A DNA stretch of 64,000 bases from Acinetobacter sp. XH1741 (GTDB lineage Bacteria; Pseudomonadota; Gammaproteobacteria; Pseudomonadales; Moraxellaceae): NCBI RefSeq assembly GCF_041021895.1, contig NZ_CP157428.1:620001-684000 (forward strand), written 5' to 3'. Below, piece by piece: positions 20,905 to 29,013 of this stretch. The first letter of the stretch is position 1, and each line of letters begins with the position of its first letter. The notes under the pieces were generated by a model. That model saw only the letters and a list, made by a program, of their open reading frames with translations. It searched no databases and was not told the origin of the DNA. A program made the position numbers and the translations under genes.

Positions 20905-21110
20905 ATAAAAAAAGCCCGACATCCTGTCGGGCTTTTTCGTATTTGGTTGCTAGATATGACTCCTGTCGTATCTCACGATCCTGATGCATGAACCTATTAT
21001 TGTTGTTTTATGTTCCGGAACATCCTGTTCCTGTATGAGTTCATATTAGAAAAAAAGCAGAGCGTCGCCAATCCGCTAAATCCCTAAATCTGTGTAAGAT
21101 AAATCGTACA
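20905..21110 (-). ncRNA. 206-bp repeat copy 1, candidate small RNA gene
   Basis: This is the first of three near-identical 206-bp units (others at 22086-22291 and 22834-23039). Read on the minus strand it ends in a strong intrinsic terminator: stem GCCCGACA/TGTCGGGC (20914-20932) followed by seven T. Inside is an inverted repeat around TTCCGGAA (GTTCCGGAAC) and a conserved core that includes GAACATCCTGTTC and AACCTATTATTGTTG on the plus strand. There is no conserved open frame. The unit also supplies a terminator for the membrane-protein pair upstream. Strand is inferred from the terminator lying at the low-coordinate edge. Confidence 0.6.
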
Positions 21111-21222
21111 AATAACATTTTTTGCATTTATGCCATCATCATCGGGCGAAATGGACAATTGACATTCACTCTAACTGGGTTATATTCCTGTTTAATATAT
21201 ATACGATTATAGGAATGTAATC

Positions 21223-21357
21223 ATGGTAACAGCAGGCGAAAAACCCGGAACAGGCTTCTATTTCTGTGCTCAGTGCGGACATAGAGTGTTTTTAGAAATT
21301 AATACAGACCCTTTACCACCTTGCACCAAATGCTACTGCACGCAATTTAAACGTTAA
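21223..21357 (+). CDS. 44-residue zinc-ribbon protein
   Basis: A short frame with AGGAA 8 nt upstream encodes 44 residues carrying two paired cysteine motifs, CAQCGH (about 15-20) and CTKCYC (about 34-39), the pattern of a rubredoxin-like or zinc-ribbon knuckle pair. The N-terminus MVTAGEKPGTG is typical of small zinc-ribbon proteins in gammaproteobacteria. It is followed by a strong terminator, so it is probably monocistronic. The function is unknown. Confidence 0.8.
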   Translation: MVTAGEKPGTGFYFCAQCGHRVFLEINTDPLPPCTKCYCTQFKR

Positions 21358-21386
21358 GAATGAAATAATATTTGCGTTCGCATTTA

Positions 21387-21420
21387 ACAAAAAGCCCTGT
21401 CACCCGATGGGGCTTTTTGT
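21387..21420 (+). terminator. Terminator of the zinc-ribbon gene
   Basis: ACAAAAAGCCC and GGGCTTTTTGT form a perfect 11-bp stem 30 nt after the stop codon, with T-runs usable in both directions. Confidence 0.9.
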
Positions 21421-21480
21421 TAATTTAAAAATAAGACTTACATAACAAGACCCGTGATGGGCATGTAAAAGGAAACCGTT

Positions 21481-22056
21481 ATGGAAACAATATTGGGTTT
21501 ATGTATTGGCGTGGGCTTAAGTGCTGCCTGCGGTTTTCGCGTGTTTGTACCGCTACTGGTCATGAGCATTGCGACCATGATGGGATGGTTTGAGCCATCG
21601 AAAGGTTTTGAGTGGTTAGCTCTGCCATCGGTATGTTTGGCTTTAGGTGTGGCAACTGTGTGTGAAATTGCAGCCTACTATATTCCATGGGTCGATAATG
21701 CCTTAGACACAATTGCGACCCCTGCGGCGATGATCGCGGGCACGCTCACCACCATGGCAGTCAGTAGTGGAGAAATGTCTCAGTTTGCGAGTTGGGCAGC
21801 AGCGATTATTGTGGGTGGTGGTACGGCTGGTGTGGTGCAAATGAGTACCGTTGCCGCACGTGGTGTTTCAACTGCAACTACGGGTGGCTTAGGGAACTTT
21901 GTAGTCGCAACAGGTGAGTGGATTGGCGCAATCTTACTTTCGGTTTCGGCCATGTTAGTGCCTGCACTTGTGGCAATAGTGGTGCTAATTGCGGTTATTT
22001 GGGTGGTGCGTTGGATACGTCAGAAAAAGCAGGAGCAAGTGCATAGCCCGCTATAG
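21481..22056 (+). CDS. DUF4126 family membrane protein
   Basis: The 191-residue protein begins METILGLCIGVGLSAACGFR, typical of DUF4126 proteins. It has about five hydrophobic segments (5-35, 48-68, 80-93, 103-120, 145-180) and a Gly/Ala-rich centre with TVAARGVSTATTGGLGN. The C-terminus is basic (RWIRQKKQEQ). AAAGGAAA precedes the ATG. The function of the family is not established. It sits between copies 1 and 2 of the 206-bp repeat, whose hairpin would end its transcript. Confidence 0.85.
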   Translation: METILGLCIGVGLSAACGFRVFVPLLVMSIATMMGWFEPSKGFEWLALPSVCLALGVATVCEIAAYYIPWVDNALDTIATPAAMIAGTLTTMAVSSGEMSQFASWAAAIIVGGGTAGVVQMSTVAARGVSTATTGGLGNFVVATGEWIGAILLSVSAMLVPALVAIVVLIAVIWVVRWIRQKKQEQVHSPL

Positions 22057-22085
22057 ATGTGCGTAAATATCATTTTTAAATAGTT

Positions 22086-22291
22086 ATAAAAAAAGCCCGA
22101 CATCCTGTCGAGCTTTTTCGTATTTGGGTACTAGATATGACTTCTGTCGTATCTCACTCTCCTGGTGCTTGAACCTATTATTGTTGTTTTATGTTCCGGA
22201 ACATCCTGTTCCTGTATGAGTTCATAATAGGAAAAAAGAGGGGTGTCGCCAATCCGCAATATCCTTAAAAGCTTGTAGGATAAAACGTACA
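22086..22291 (-). ncRNA. 206-bp repeat copy 2, candidate small RNA gene
   Basis: This is the second copy of the 206-bp unit, the same length as the others and collinear with them without visible indels. Its terminator stem at the low-coordinate edge is GCCCGACA/TGTCGAGC, with one G-to-A change that leaves a mismatch. The interior core from AACCTATTATTG to CTGTATGAGTTCAT is identical in all copies. The edge at 22255-22291 keeps GTAGGATAAAACGTACA. It ends 31 bp before the Nudix gene's ATG, so that gene's promoter must lie in or beside it. Confidence 0.6.
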
Positions 22292-22322
22292 TAGAGAAAT
22301 GATTTAACTTTTCAAAGTGAAT

Positions 22323-22823
22323 ATGAATAGTAGCCACCTTGTTGCTTTAAGAAAAAATCAAATGCGTATTAGAAAATCTTCAAGACTATTAGTTATTAAT
22401 GAAAATCATCAAATCTTATTGTTTCAATTCACTCATACAAATGATGCCTTAGCTGGACAATCCCATTGGGCGACTGTAGGCGGAGGACTTGAAGAAGGGG
22501 AAACCTTTGAGCAAGCAGCTTGCCGAGAGCTTTATGAAGAATTAGGTGTAGTCAGGCAAAATGTAGGCACTCATGTTGCAACACGCAATTTTGAAATGAT
22601 GCTTCCGAGTGCAGAGGTTGTGATTTCTGATGAAAGGCTCTTTATTGTTTTTATTAAAAATGAAGAAGTGAATACAGCCAACTGGACTGAACACGAAAAG
22701 CATGTGATTAATAAAAGTCATTGGTGGACGTTTAATGAGCTAAGGCAAACTGACGAGATTGTCTATCCAAACAACATTCCTCATATTCTTATAGAGAACC
22801 TGCCAGAAATTTTTAAACCCTAA
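22323..22823 (+). CDS. Nudix hydrolase
   Basis: This protein of about 166 residues has a full Nudix box at about residues 57-79: GGGLEEGE, then seven residues, then RELYEELG, matching Gx5Ex7REUxEExGU. Nudix enzymes hydrolyse nucleoside diphosphates linked to other moieties; the substrate cannot be told. The start is uncertain: GTG 22317 and ATG 22323 lie in frame and neither has a good Shine-Dalgarno. It lies between repeat copies 2 and 3. Confidence 0.88.
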   Translation: MNSSHLVALRKNQMRIRKSSRLLVINENHQILLFQFTHTNDALAGQSHWATVGGGLEEGETFEQAACRELYEELGVVRQNVGTHVATRNFEMMLPSAEVVISDERLFIVFIKNEEVNTANWTEHEKHVINKSHWWTFNELRQTDEIVYPNNIPHILIENLPEIFKP

Positions 22824-22833
22824 ATATTCAGAT

Positions 22834-23039
22834 ATAAAAAAAGCCCGACATCCTGTTGGGCTTTTTCGTATTTGGGTACTAGATATGACTCCTGTCGTAT
22901 CTCACTCTCCTGGTGCTTGAACCTATTATTGTTGTTTTATGTTCCGGAACATCCTGTTCCTGTATGAGTTCATATTAGGGAAAAAGTAGGGTGTCGCCAA
23001 TCCGCAAAAACCCTAAAAGTTTGTAGGATAAAACGTACA
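22834..23039 (-). ncRNA. 206-bp repeat copy 3, candidate small RNA gene
   Basis: This is the third copy, beginning only 11 nt after the Nudix stop. The terminator stem is GCCCGACA/TGTTGGGC, in which the C-to-T change is kept as a G-T pair on one strand. It is closest to copy 2. The high-coordinate edge again ends GTAGGATAAAACGTACA. Selection on the hairpin and the invariant core, with drift elsewhere, fits a functional RNA rather than a recent duplication. Confidence 0.6.
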
Positions 23040-23166
23040 AGAGCGTCGTTTATATATCTTATTTTGAATTCGGTTTAGGCCTCTGCGCCACAACAGACTT
23101 TAATTTTTTGCGCTGATTTAAAGTAAAACACCATTGCGACACAGAGATAAAGAGCTAAGCCCACGC

Positions 23167-23451
23167 TTAGCCCAGACTACTTTTGTCACAACGCTGCATG
23201 ACGCTGAAAAAAGTAGGGGCAAAGTCCCGTGGGAGAACAGGACTTTGCAAACTGATATATTCAAGGCGCTGCATGAGCTTAGGCGAGTAAACTTGCTCAA
23301 GTCGTTGATAAATACAGTCACAACTCGACTCGCTATGCCCACCTGACAGGCAAATTTTTTCAAACTCCTGATGAGTCTCTGGGTCGCAAACCGAAACGCC
23401 GTAGCTGCCAACTATGAAACTTAAAGCCAAAAGTGGTTTATAAATTTTCAT
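23167..23451 (-). CDS. Small Cys-rich exported protein
   Basis: I do not recognise this 94-residue protein. A signal peptide of about 21 residues (MKIYKPLLALSFIVGSYGVS) precedes a mature part with cysteines at about 22, 34, 44, 46 and 88, including CDC, so disulfides or metal binding in the periplasm are likely. GAGAA lies 5 nt before the ATG. It faces the repeat array and is separated from fabB by the AT-rich region that carries the structured RNA candidate. The stem CTAAGC...GCTTAG just downstream (23155-23172) may be its terminator, though the T-run is weak. Confidence 0.6.
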   Translation of the reverse strand: MKIYKPLLALSFIVGSYGVSVCDPETHQEFEKICLSGGHSESSCDCIYQRLEQVYSPKLMQRLEYISLQSPVLPRDFAPTFFSVMQRCDKSSLG

Positions 23452-23664
23452 ATTATTCTCATGATTATTTATGCGTATAACTAAAATAAAATATAATGAC
23501 TTTGAGATTTAAAATAATTTTTTAAATAATAATTAATCCTCCTAAAAGCACAGGAAAATAAAATAATTAAAATTTTAAAATAAAAATAGTTTATAAATTT
23601 AAAAAAATAAGGCGTAAAAACCCAAATTTTAAATCTATAAAATAGTTAAATAAGAGAGAAAATG

Positions 23665-23932
23665 AGGTTGAAAAATGACATGGTCAACTCCTTAAAAAAT
23701 GGAGTCCTACCACCAAATTACCGTCAATTAATTAGGGTGGTAGAACGGAAAGGGGTTGACAGACTGGGATCCATGGAACCAGCACGCACGGGGCGTCCCC
23801 CAACCGTCCTACCGCAAAGAAGGGGGACGCAAGGGTCCAGCGAATTATAGCAGAACTACAATCCGTGGTGGATCAACGGTCTGTCAAAACCGGCTGGCAA
23901 TGTAGGCCAGCAACGAGATAATAATCGGTGAT
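23665..23932. ncRNA. GC-rich structured RNA candidate, family unassigned
   Basis: A roughly 270-nt GC-rich block lies inside about 680 bp of very AT-rich non-coding DNA. Perfect or near-perfect stems: GTCAACTCC (23683-23691)/GGGGTTGAC (23752-23760); CTACCACC (23707-23714)/GGTGGTAG (23736-23743); TTGACAGAC (23756-23764)/GTCTGTCAA (23879-23887); GCGTCCCCC (23793-23801)/GGGGGACGC (23822-23830); GCTGGC (23893-23898)/GCCAGC (23906-23911). The first and third stems share the strand TTGAC at 23756-23760, so they exclude each other. GTCCTACC occurs twice (23704, 23806). No coding frame is convincing. It lies upstream of, and could read into, fabB. Strand is not determined. I cannot match it to tmRNA, RNase P, SRP or 6S RNA. 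Confidence 0.65.
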
Positions 23933-24129
23933 TTTAAATACGTCAATTTAATATTTAAAATATTTTTGATTTAATAATAAAACTAAATATTATTTTAAAA
24001 TAACAATATTATTATTAACTTTTTATTTATATTCGATGAGAAAAAATAATAAATATAGAAATATTTTGCCAGTTCTAAAAAGGAACTTGGTTGTTAAGAT
24101 CTATTTTTGTCGTTTTTATAGAGATAAGA

Positions 24130-25359
24130 ATGGAACGAGTTGTCATCACAGGTATGGGAATTAATTCCTGTATTGGAAATACATTAGAGAAAGTAACCGA
24201 GTCCTTAAAAGCGGGTCGCTCGGGCATTCACTATAACGATGTCTATGAAAAACTAAACTTTCGGAGTCACGTGAGCGCCACTGCCGAAATGGATTTTGAA
24301 AATATTGATCCAGAGTTAAAAAAACACATGGGCGTTTGCGCGATGTATGCCTACAACTCGGCACTCGATGCACTGCAACATGCCAAGCTTGATGTAAATG
24401 ACATTGCCAACAACTCAAAATATGGCGTGATTGGGGGAACAGGCGGCACCTCAACAGCGTCTATCATCGACATGTTACATACCTTAAAAGAAAAAGGCGC
24501 AAGCGAAGTATCGCCCGATTTAGCCCCACGCTACTTGACCAGTACCGTTAGCTCTAACTTGTCACGTGCTTTTAACTTAAAAGGCGTATCTCAATCCATC
24601 GCGAGTGCCTGCGCGACTTCGGCCGACGCCATTGGCTATGCGTTTCACCTTATTGCCGCTGGCAAACAAGACCTCATGCTCGCTGGCGGCGGCGAAGAAG
24701 AACATTGGTCGCAAACAGCAATATTCGACGCAATGGGCGCCTTATGCTCTAAATATAACGATGCTCCTGAAACCGCTTCACGCCCATATTCAGTCGATAA
24801 CGATGGCTTTGTAATCGCTGGCGGCGGTGGCATGGTGGTTTTAGAGTCTTTAAGCCACGCCCAAAAACGCGGAGCAAAAATTTTGGCAGAAGTGGTTGGC
24901 TACGCTGCCAATAGTGACGGTGCTGATATGGTAGCCCCAAGTGGCGAAGGCGCGACTCGCTGCATCAAACTGGCACTCGCAGAAGCCAAGCAAAACGGCT
25001 CAGACACCATCGACTATATCAACACGCATGGCACTTCAACGCCAGCCGGAGACATTCCCGAACTATTGGCCATAGAGCGAGCTTTTGGTGGCGAAAAAGT
25101 CCCGCCACTGAGTTCCACCAAGTCTATGACTGGACATAGTTTAGGGGCAGCAGGCGTACACGAAGCCATTTATTCTATTTTAATGCTGCAAAATAACTTT
25201 ATCGCCCCGAGTATTAATATTACCGAACTGCGCGAAGAAGCTAAAAAGTTCGATATTGTCCAAACGAGCCGAGAAACCGAACTCAAAACAGTCATGAGTA
25301 ATAGCTTTGGTTTTGGTGGCGTAAATACCTGCCTCGTTTTTAGAAAATGGGAAGACTAA
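24130..25359 (+). CDS. fabB: 3-oxoacyl-ACP synthase I (beta-ketoacyl-ACP synthase)
   Basis: This 409-residue condensing enzyme elongates acyl-ACP with malonyl-ACP in fatty acid synthesis. The catalytic triad is visible: Cys161 in SACATSADAIGY, His300 in NTHGTSTPAGD and His336 in MTGHSLGAAG. GGGMVV and the C-terminal SNSFGFGGVN are family motifs. Overall similarity is clearly to E. coli FabB (GGGEE...FDAMGALCSKYND) rather than FabF. ATG 24130 begins the conserved MERVVITGMG; the frame is open further upstream without conservation. The leader is long and AT-rich and follows the structured RNA candidate. Confidence 0.92.
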   Translation: MERVVITGMGINSCIGNTLEKVTESLKAGRSGIHYNDVYEKLNFRSHVSATAEMDFENIDPELKKHMGVCAMYAYNSALDALQHAKLDVNDIANNSKYGVIGGTGGTSTASIIDMLHTLKEKGASEVSPDLAPRYLTSTVSSNLSRAFNLKGVSQSIASACATSADAIGYAFHLIAAGKQDLMLAGGGEEEHWSQTAIFDAMGALCSKYNDAPETASRPYSVDNDGFVIAGGGGMVVLESLSHAQKRGAKILAEVVGYAANSDGADMVAPSGEGATRCIKLALAEAKQNGSDTIDYINTHGTSTPAGDIPELLAIERAFGGEKVPPLSSTKSMTGHSLGAAGVHEAIYSILMLQNNFIAPSINITELREEAKKFDIVQTSRETELKTVMSNSFGFGGVNTCLVFRKWED

Positions 25360-25489
25360 TTTAAACTCGAAAATATGTGAGCCTGATAAAAACAATAAAA
25401 TAGGTCTTGCATACATTTTCATAAGTAGTGAGAATTTATAGTTAAATTAGTTTATATTTACTGTCTTTAAATTAAAAATTAATAGAAAG

Positions 25490-25963
25490 ATGAAAAAAAT
25501 TTTAGTTTTAGTCATGGTTATCTTAAGTTCTCAAGTTTCTTGTGCACAAAAAAGTGAGAACAAAACCGAAATGAGTATTAAAAAGTCTAATTCTATTGTG
25601 ATTCAACAATTAGAACAGTTCAAAACACAGGATCATTTTGCTGGAGATGGACAGCTATATACGGGTGTTCAAGAGCCTGCATTAGCTACAAGTTTAAATC
25701 ACAAAGTTAGTGATACTGCGCAAGCTTTTATTGTGCTCTATCAACAAAAGAATGAGCCAACCAAGACAGAACTTTTACGTGTTCTTTCTAATGGAATCAG
25801 TCAGATCGATTCTAATATGCTTGATACAGAAGATCGAGAACAAGTGGCAACAACATTTGAAAGTTTTCTCGATATTGTAGGCTTAGAAAGTTCAGAAGGT
25901 ATTTTAAATAAATGGGTATACGGTGAAGAAATTGGTAATTTATTAGAGCAGGATAAACATTAA
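25490..25963 (+). CDS. Exported DUF4844-like protein
   Basis: The 157-residue protein has a signal peptide (MKKILVLVMVILSSQVSC) with a cysteine at about residue 18; the preceding QVS is not a good lipobox, so either a lipoprotein or a normal secreted protein is possible. The rest resembles DUF4844 proteins as I remember them (LDTEDREQV...FLDIVGLESSEGILNKW). Position after fabB is not informative, as a 130-bp gap separates them. The function is unknown. Confidence 0.6.
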   Translation: MKKILVLVMVILSSQVSCAQKSENKTEMSIKKSNSIVIQQLEQFKTQDHFAGDGQLYTGVQEPALATSLNHKVSDTAQAFIVLYQQKNEPTKTELLRVLSNGISQIDSNMLDTEDREQVATTFESFLDIVGLESSEGILNKWVYGEEIGNLLEQDKH

Positions 25964-25966
25964 GTT

Positions 25967-26110
25967 TTAATACTTCATTCTATAATTTTTAAGCATTTCT
26001 TTAGTATCCGAATCACCTACATGGGCAGTTTGTTGGAACCATTTCTTTGCCAGTTGTAGGTTTTTCGGAGTGCTTTCACTATTTAAATACATGAGAGCTA
26101 ATTTTACTTT
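25967..26110 (-). pseudogene. 3' remnant of a Sel1-repeat protein gene
   Basis: On the minus strand a frame open from a TGA at about 26110 to TAA at 25967-25969 reads ALMYLNSESTPKNLQLAKKW then FQQTAHVGDSDTKEMLKNY. This has the Sel1-like repeat pattern (ALMY...A..W...A...GD..A). The upstream part of the gene is absent and is replaced by sequence leading into vgrG. It looks like the 3' end of a gene cut by the arrival of the T6SS cassette or by deletion. Confidence 0.6.
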
Positions 26111-26248
26111 TCATATACCTGCTTAATAAGAAAACAACGTAAAACTGTATATTGAGACTGGTTACATTTTGAAAATGAGTATAAGTAGACAGATTAGTCT
26201 TTATTTAATTAAAATAGGGCTTAAATATAAGTTTGATTGATAATAAAA

Positions 26249-29011
26249 ATGCAGATGAGTGTGTCGAGTATATTGGAACGTTTAGGCCTTGTTTCACAAA
26301 ATCGTGCTGTTCATATCCAGTTCTCAAATCAGTCTTTAAATCAGCAAGTCTTCTTACAACGTATTGAAGGCGAACATACGCTTAATCAGGGCAGCGTAGC
26401 TGAGTTACTGTGCCTTTCGACCAACGCGCATATTGCATTAAAACAATTTATTGGCTGTCAGGTTGCCATCGATCAGGTCACTGACATGGGGCAGTTTTTT
26501 AGAACTACGGGCATTATTACTGAAGCGAGCCAGGGGCAAAGCGACGGTTCACTCACCATTTATAATCTCACCTTAAAAGATCCAACTGCACTCTGGCATA
26601 AACGCCGTAATAGCCGCGTATTTATGAATAAAAGCGTGCGGGATATTAGCGAAATTCTGTTTAAAGAATGGCAAGGGAAAAGTCCATTATTTGCCTCAAG
26701 CTTAACGCTCGACACGGCAGGTTTAACGAAAGACTACGATGTGCGTCCATTCGTGATGCAGTCAAACGAAAGCGATTATGACTTTTTAACCCGTTTGTGG
26801 CGTAGCGAAGGCATTAACTGGCTGGTCGATGAATCACAGCTTTTTGTTGCCGACCCGAATGCTTCTATTCAGCCACAAGTCTTGCGCTTAATTGATGATA
26901 ACCAACACTATCAATCTCTTGAACGCCGTAACTTACGCTACCAACGCAGCAGTGCCACAGAACAATTCGATACCGTTACCCAAGTCAAAGCTGAGCGCCG
27001 CTTACAGCCGACGTCTGTTCATGTGCAACGCTGGCAAGCCGATGCCTTGCAACAAGAAGAAGGCAGTGGCAGCGTACAAGGCACGCAGAAACACAGCGAA
27101 CATTATGACAATGCGAGCCTTAACCTTGAAGATGCATGGCACGTTAGCCCTGCGTGGATGCAGGACTTAAAAGGTGAAGACCAAGCTACCGCTTCAGGCA
27201 ATAGCCAGATTGAACAGTTCAATCAGAACATTAATGCCTACCATCACCTGACCTCTAAACAGTTTACCGTTTCAGGTAACGTCCGCGATGCGCAGGTGGG
27301 TTACTGGTTTGAACTGAATGATCACCCTGAACTCGACCAGCATGACAGTGCCGATAAAGAATTTTTGATCTTAAGCAAGCACTACTACAACCAAAATAAT
27401 TTACCTAAAGAATTACAACAGCAAATCGAACGCCTATTACCACAAAACAAACTTAAGGCAGCCGAACTAGACACACAAAACCCTGAGCAGCGCCACTTTG
27501 CTGAACTCAATGTCATTCGACGTAACATTAAAGCTGTCCCAGAATATAATCCGCTAGAGCACCGTCCAGAAGCTTACCCGCAGCGCGCTAAAGTCGTAGG
27601 GTTAGAAGGCGAAAGCATTCATGTCGACCAATGGGGACGCATTAAAGTCCGCTTCCTGTTTACCCGAGCTGACGACCATAGCCATGACGGTGGAGCAGGC
27701 AGTAACGACAATGACACCGACTCAGCTTGGGTCGATGTGCTGACCCCGTGGGCAGGCGCAGGTTATGGCGCGCGATTCTTACCACGTGTCGGCGAGATCG
27801 TGGTGATCGACTTCTTTGACGGCAACATTGACCGCCCGTTTGTGGTGGGACGTATTCACGAAGCTGAACGCCACCCAACCCAGTTTGACCAGAAAGGCCA
27901 ATTACCTGACACTAAAAAACTCAGTGGCATCCGCTCCGAAGAAGTCGACGGTAAAGGCTTTAACCAACTCCGCTTTGATGACACCACAGGTCAAATCAGT
28001 GCTCAGCTACAAAGCAGCCATGCAGTTAGCCAACTCAACCTCGGTAACTTAAGCCATCCAAAAGACAAGGCGGAAAGTGAAGGCCGAGGTGAAGGCTTTG
28101 AACTCAGAACTGACCAATGGGGCGCGGTTCGAGCAAGCAGTGGTTTACTCATTAGCACCCATAAACAAGACCAAGCTCAAGGCGTACACCTAGACGCCGC
28201 TGAGGCCAAGCAACAAATCGAAGGTGGGCTTAGCAATGCCAAGGCACTCAGTGAAGTGGCTAAAAATCAGCAAACTGACCCGTTAGAACATTTAGAAAAC
28301 CTAAAATCTTTCATTGAAAAACTTGAGCAGCAAGACAACGCAAAAGCCAAAACTTTTAAAGAGGCGATCATGCTACTGGCAAGCCCAAATAGCATTGCGA
28401 TTGCGAGTAATGAAGACATTCACTTAAGTGCAGATGGGCAGCTCAACCAAACTGCGGGCGACAGCATTAACCTATCGACTCAAAAGAATTTAATCGCGCA
28501 TGCCCAAAATAAAATCAGCCTTTTTGCCGCGCAAGAAGGGGCGAGACTCTATGCAGGCAAAGGTAAAGTTGAAATACAGGCACAAGGCGATGGAGCCGAT
28601 TTAATTGCCCGTAAAGCTGTTCAGGTGATTTCGACTGAAGACAAAATCGAAGCGACCGCATCCAAGGAAATTGTGCTCACCGCAGGCGGCTCTCAGGTCA
28701 GAATTACTGGTTCGGGTATTTTTATGACTACAGGTGGCAAGTTTGAGGTGAAGGCTGGGCAGCATAAGTTTATGGGGGGCGGGAGTGTAAATAGTTCATT
28801 ACCGTATTTACCTGAACAAGGAAAACAAAAATATGGTGTATGGTTTGATGTAATGGATAAACAAGGAAATAAACTGAAACCAGGCACGGGATATATTATT
28901 TTTGATGAAAATGATAAAGAAATTGAGCGCGGTAAGTTAGATAGAACAGGCTTGGTTAAGTTGGAAACTGAAGAGCCGAATAAGCAATATAAAATACATG
29001 TGGAAATTTAA
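26249..29011 (+). CDS. vgrG: Type VI secretion system spike protein VgrG
   Basis: The roughly 920-residue protein has an N-terminal gp27-like part (QSNESDYDFLTRLWRSEGIN, about residues 165-190), a gp5-like OB domain (DQWGRIKVRF, WAGAGYGARFLPRVGEIVVI, NIDRPFVVGRI, about 455-555) and a DUF2345 beta-helix (about 680-840). The last 75 residues form an extra domain (from about YGVWFDVMDKQGNKLKPGTG) that resembles a Gly/Lys-rich beta-sandwich adaptor. VgrG tips the T6SS tube and carries effectors. The start is uncertain (TTG 26237, ATG 26249 or 26255; none has a good Shine-Dalgarno). The lipase follows 2 nt after the stop. Confidence 0.93.
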   Translation: MQMSVSSILERLGLVSQNRAVHIQFSNQSLNQQVFLQRIEGEHTLNQGSVAELLCLSTNAHIALKQFIGCQVAIDQVTDMGQFFRTTGIITEASQGQSDGSLTIYNLTLKDPTALWHKRRNSRVFMNKSVRDISEILFKEWQGKSPLFASSLTLDTAGLTKDYDVRPFVMQSNESDYDFLTRLWRSEGINWLVDESQLFVADPNASIQPQVLRLIDDNQHYQSLERRNLRYQRSSATEQFDTVTQVKAERRLQPTSVHVQRWQADALQQEEGSGSVQGTQKHSEHYDNASLNLEDAWHVSPAWMQDLKGEDQATASGNSQIEQFNQNINAYHHLTSKQFTVSGNVRDAQVGYWFELNDHPELDQHDSADKEFLILSKHYYNQNNLPKELQQQIERLLPQNKLKAAELDTQNPEQRHFAELNVIRRNIKAVPEYNPLEHRPEAYPQRAKVVGLEGESIHVDQWGRIKVRFLFTRADDHSHDGGAGSNDNDTDSAWVDVLTPWAGAGYGARFLPRVGEIVVIDFFDGNIDRPFVVGRIHEAERHPTQFDQKGQLPDTKKLSGIRSEEVDGKGFNQLRFDDTTGQISAQLQSSHAVSQLNLGNLSHPKDKAESEGRGEGFELRTDQWGAVRASSGLLISTHKQDQAQGVHLDAAEAKQQIEGGLSNAKALSEVAKNQQTDPLEHLENLKSFIEKLEQQDNAKAKTFKEAIMLLASPNSIAIASNEDIHLSADGQLNQTAGDSINLSTQKNLIAHAQNKISLFAAQEGARLYAGKGKVEIQAQGDGADLIARKAVQVISTEDKIEATASKEIVLTAGGSQVRITGSGIFMTTGGKFEVKAGQHKFMGGGSVNSSLPYLPEQGKQKYGVWFDVMDKQGNKLKPGTGYIIFDENDKEIERGKLDRTGLVKLETEEPNKQYKIHVEI

Positions 29012-29013
29012 AC

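Noticed and set aside
20905..23039. 206-bp repeats as insertion sequences or a CRISPR array
   Set aside because: They encode no transposase, have no terminal inverted repeats or target duplications, and are too long and too widely spaced for CRISPR.
23118..23411. 97-residue minus-strand frame overlapping the Cys-rich protein gene
   Set aside because: The overlapping frame 23167-23451 has a signal peptide, a ribosome site and patterned cysteines, so it is the likelier gene.
23662..23850. 62-codon open frame across the structured RNA block
   Set aside because: The frame coincides with long perfect stems, is rich in Arg/Pro from the GC-rich stems, and has no Shine-Dalgarno. RNA structure explains the sequence better.
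23665..23932. Structured block as tmRNA, RNase P RNA, SRP RNA or retron
   Set aside because: None of the hallmark sequences I know for these RNAs is present, and no reverse transcriptase lies nearby. HEARO/omega-RNA was also considered, but there is no nuclease gene and I cannot confirm the consensus by eye.
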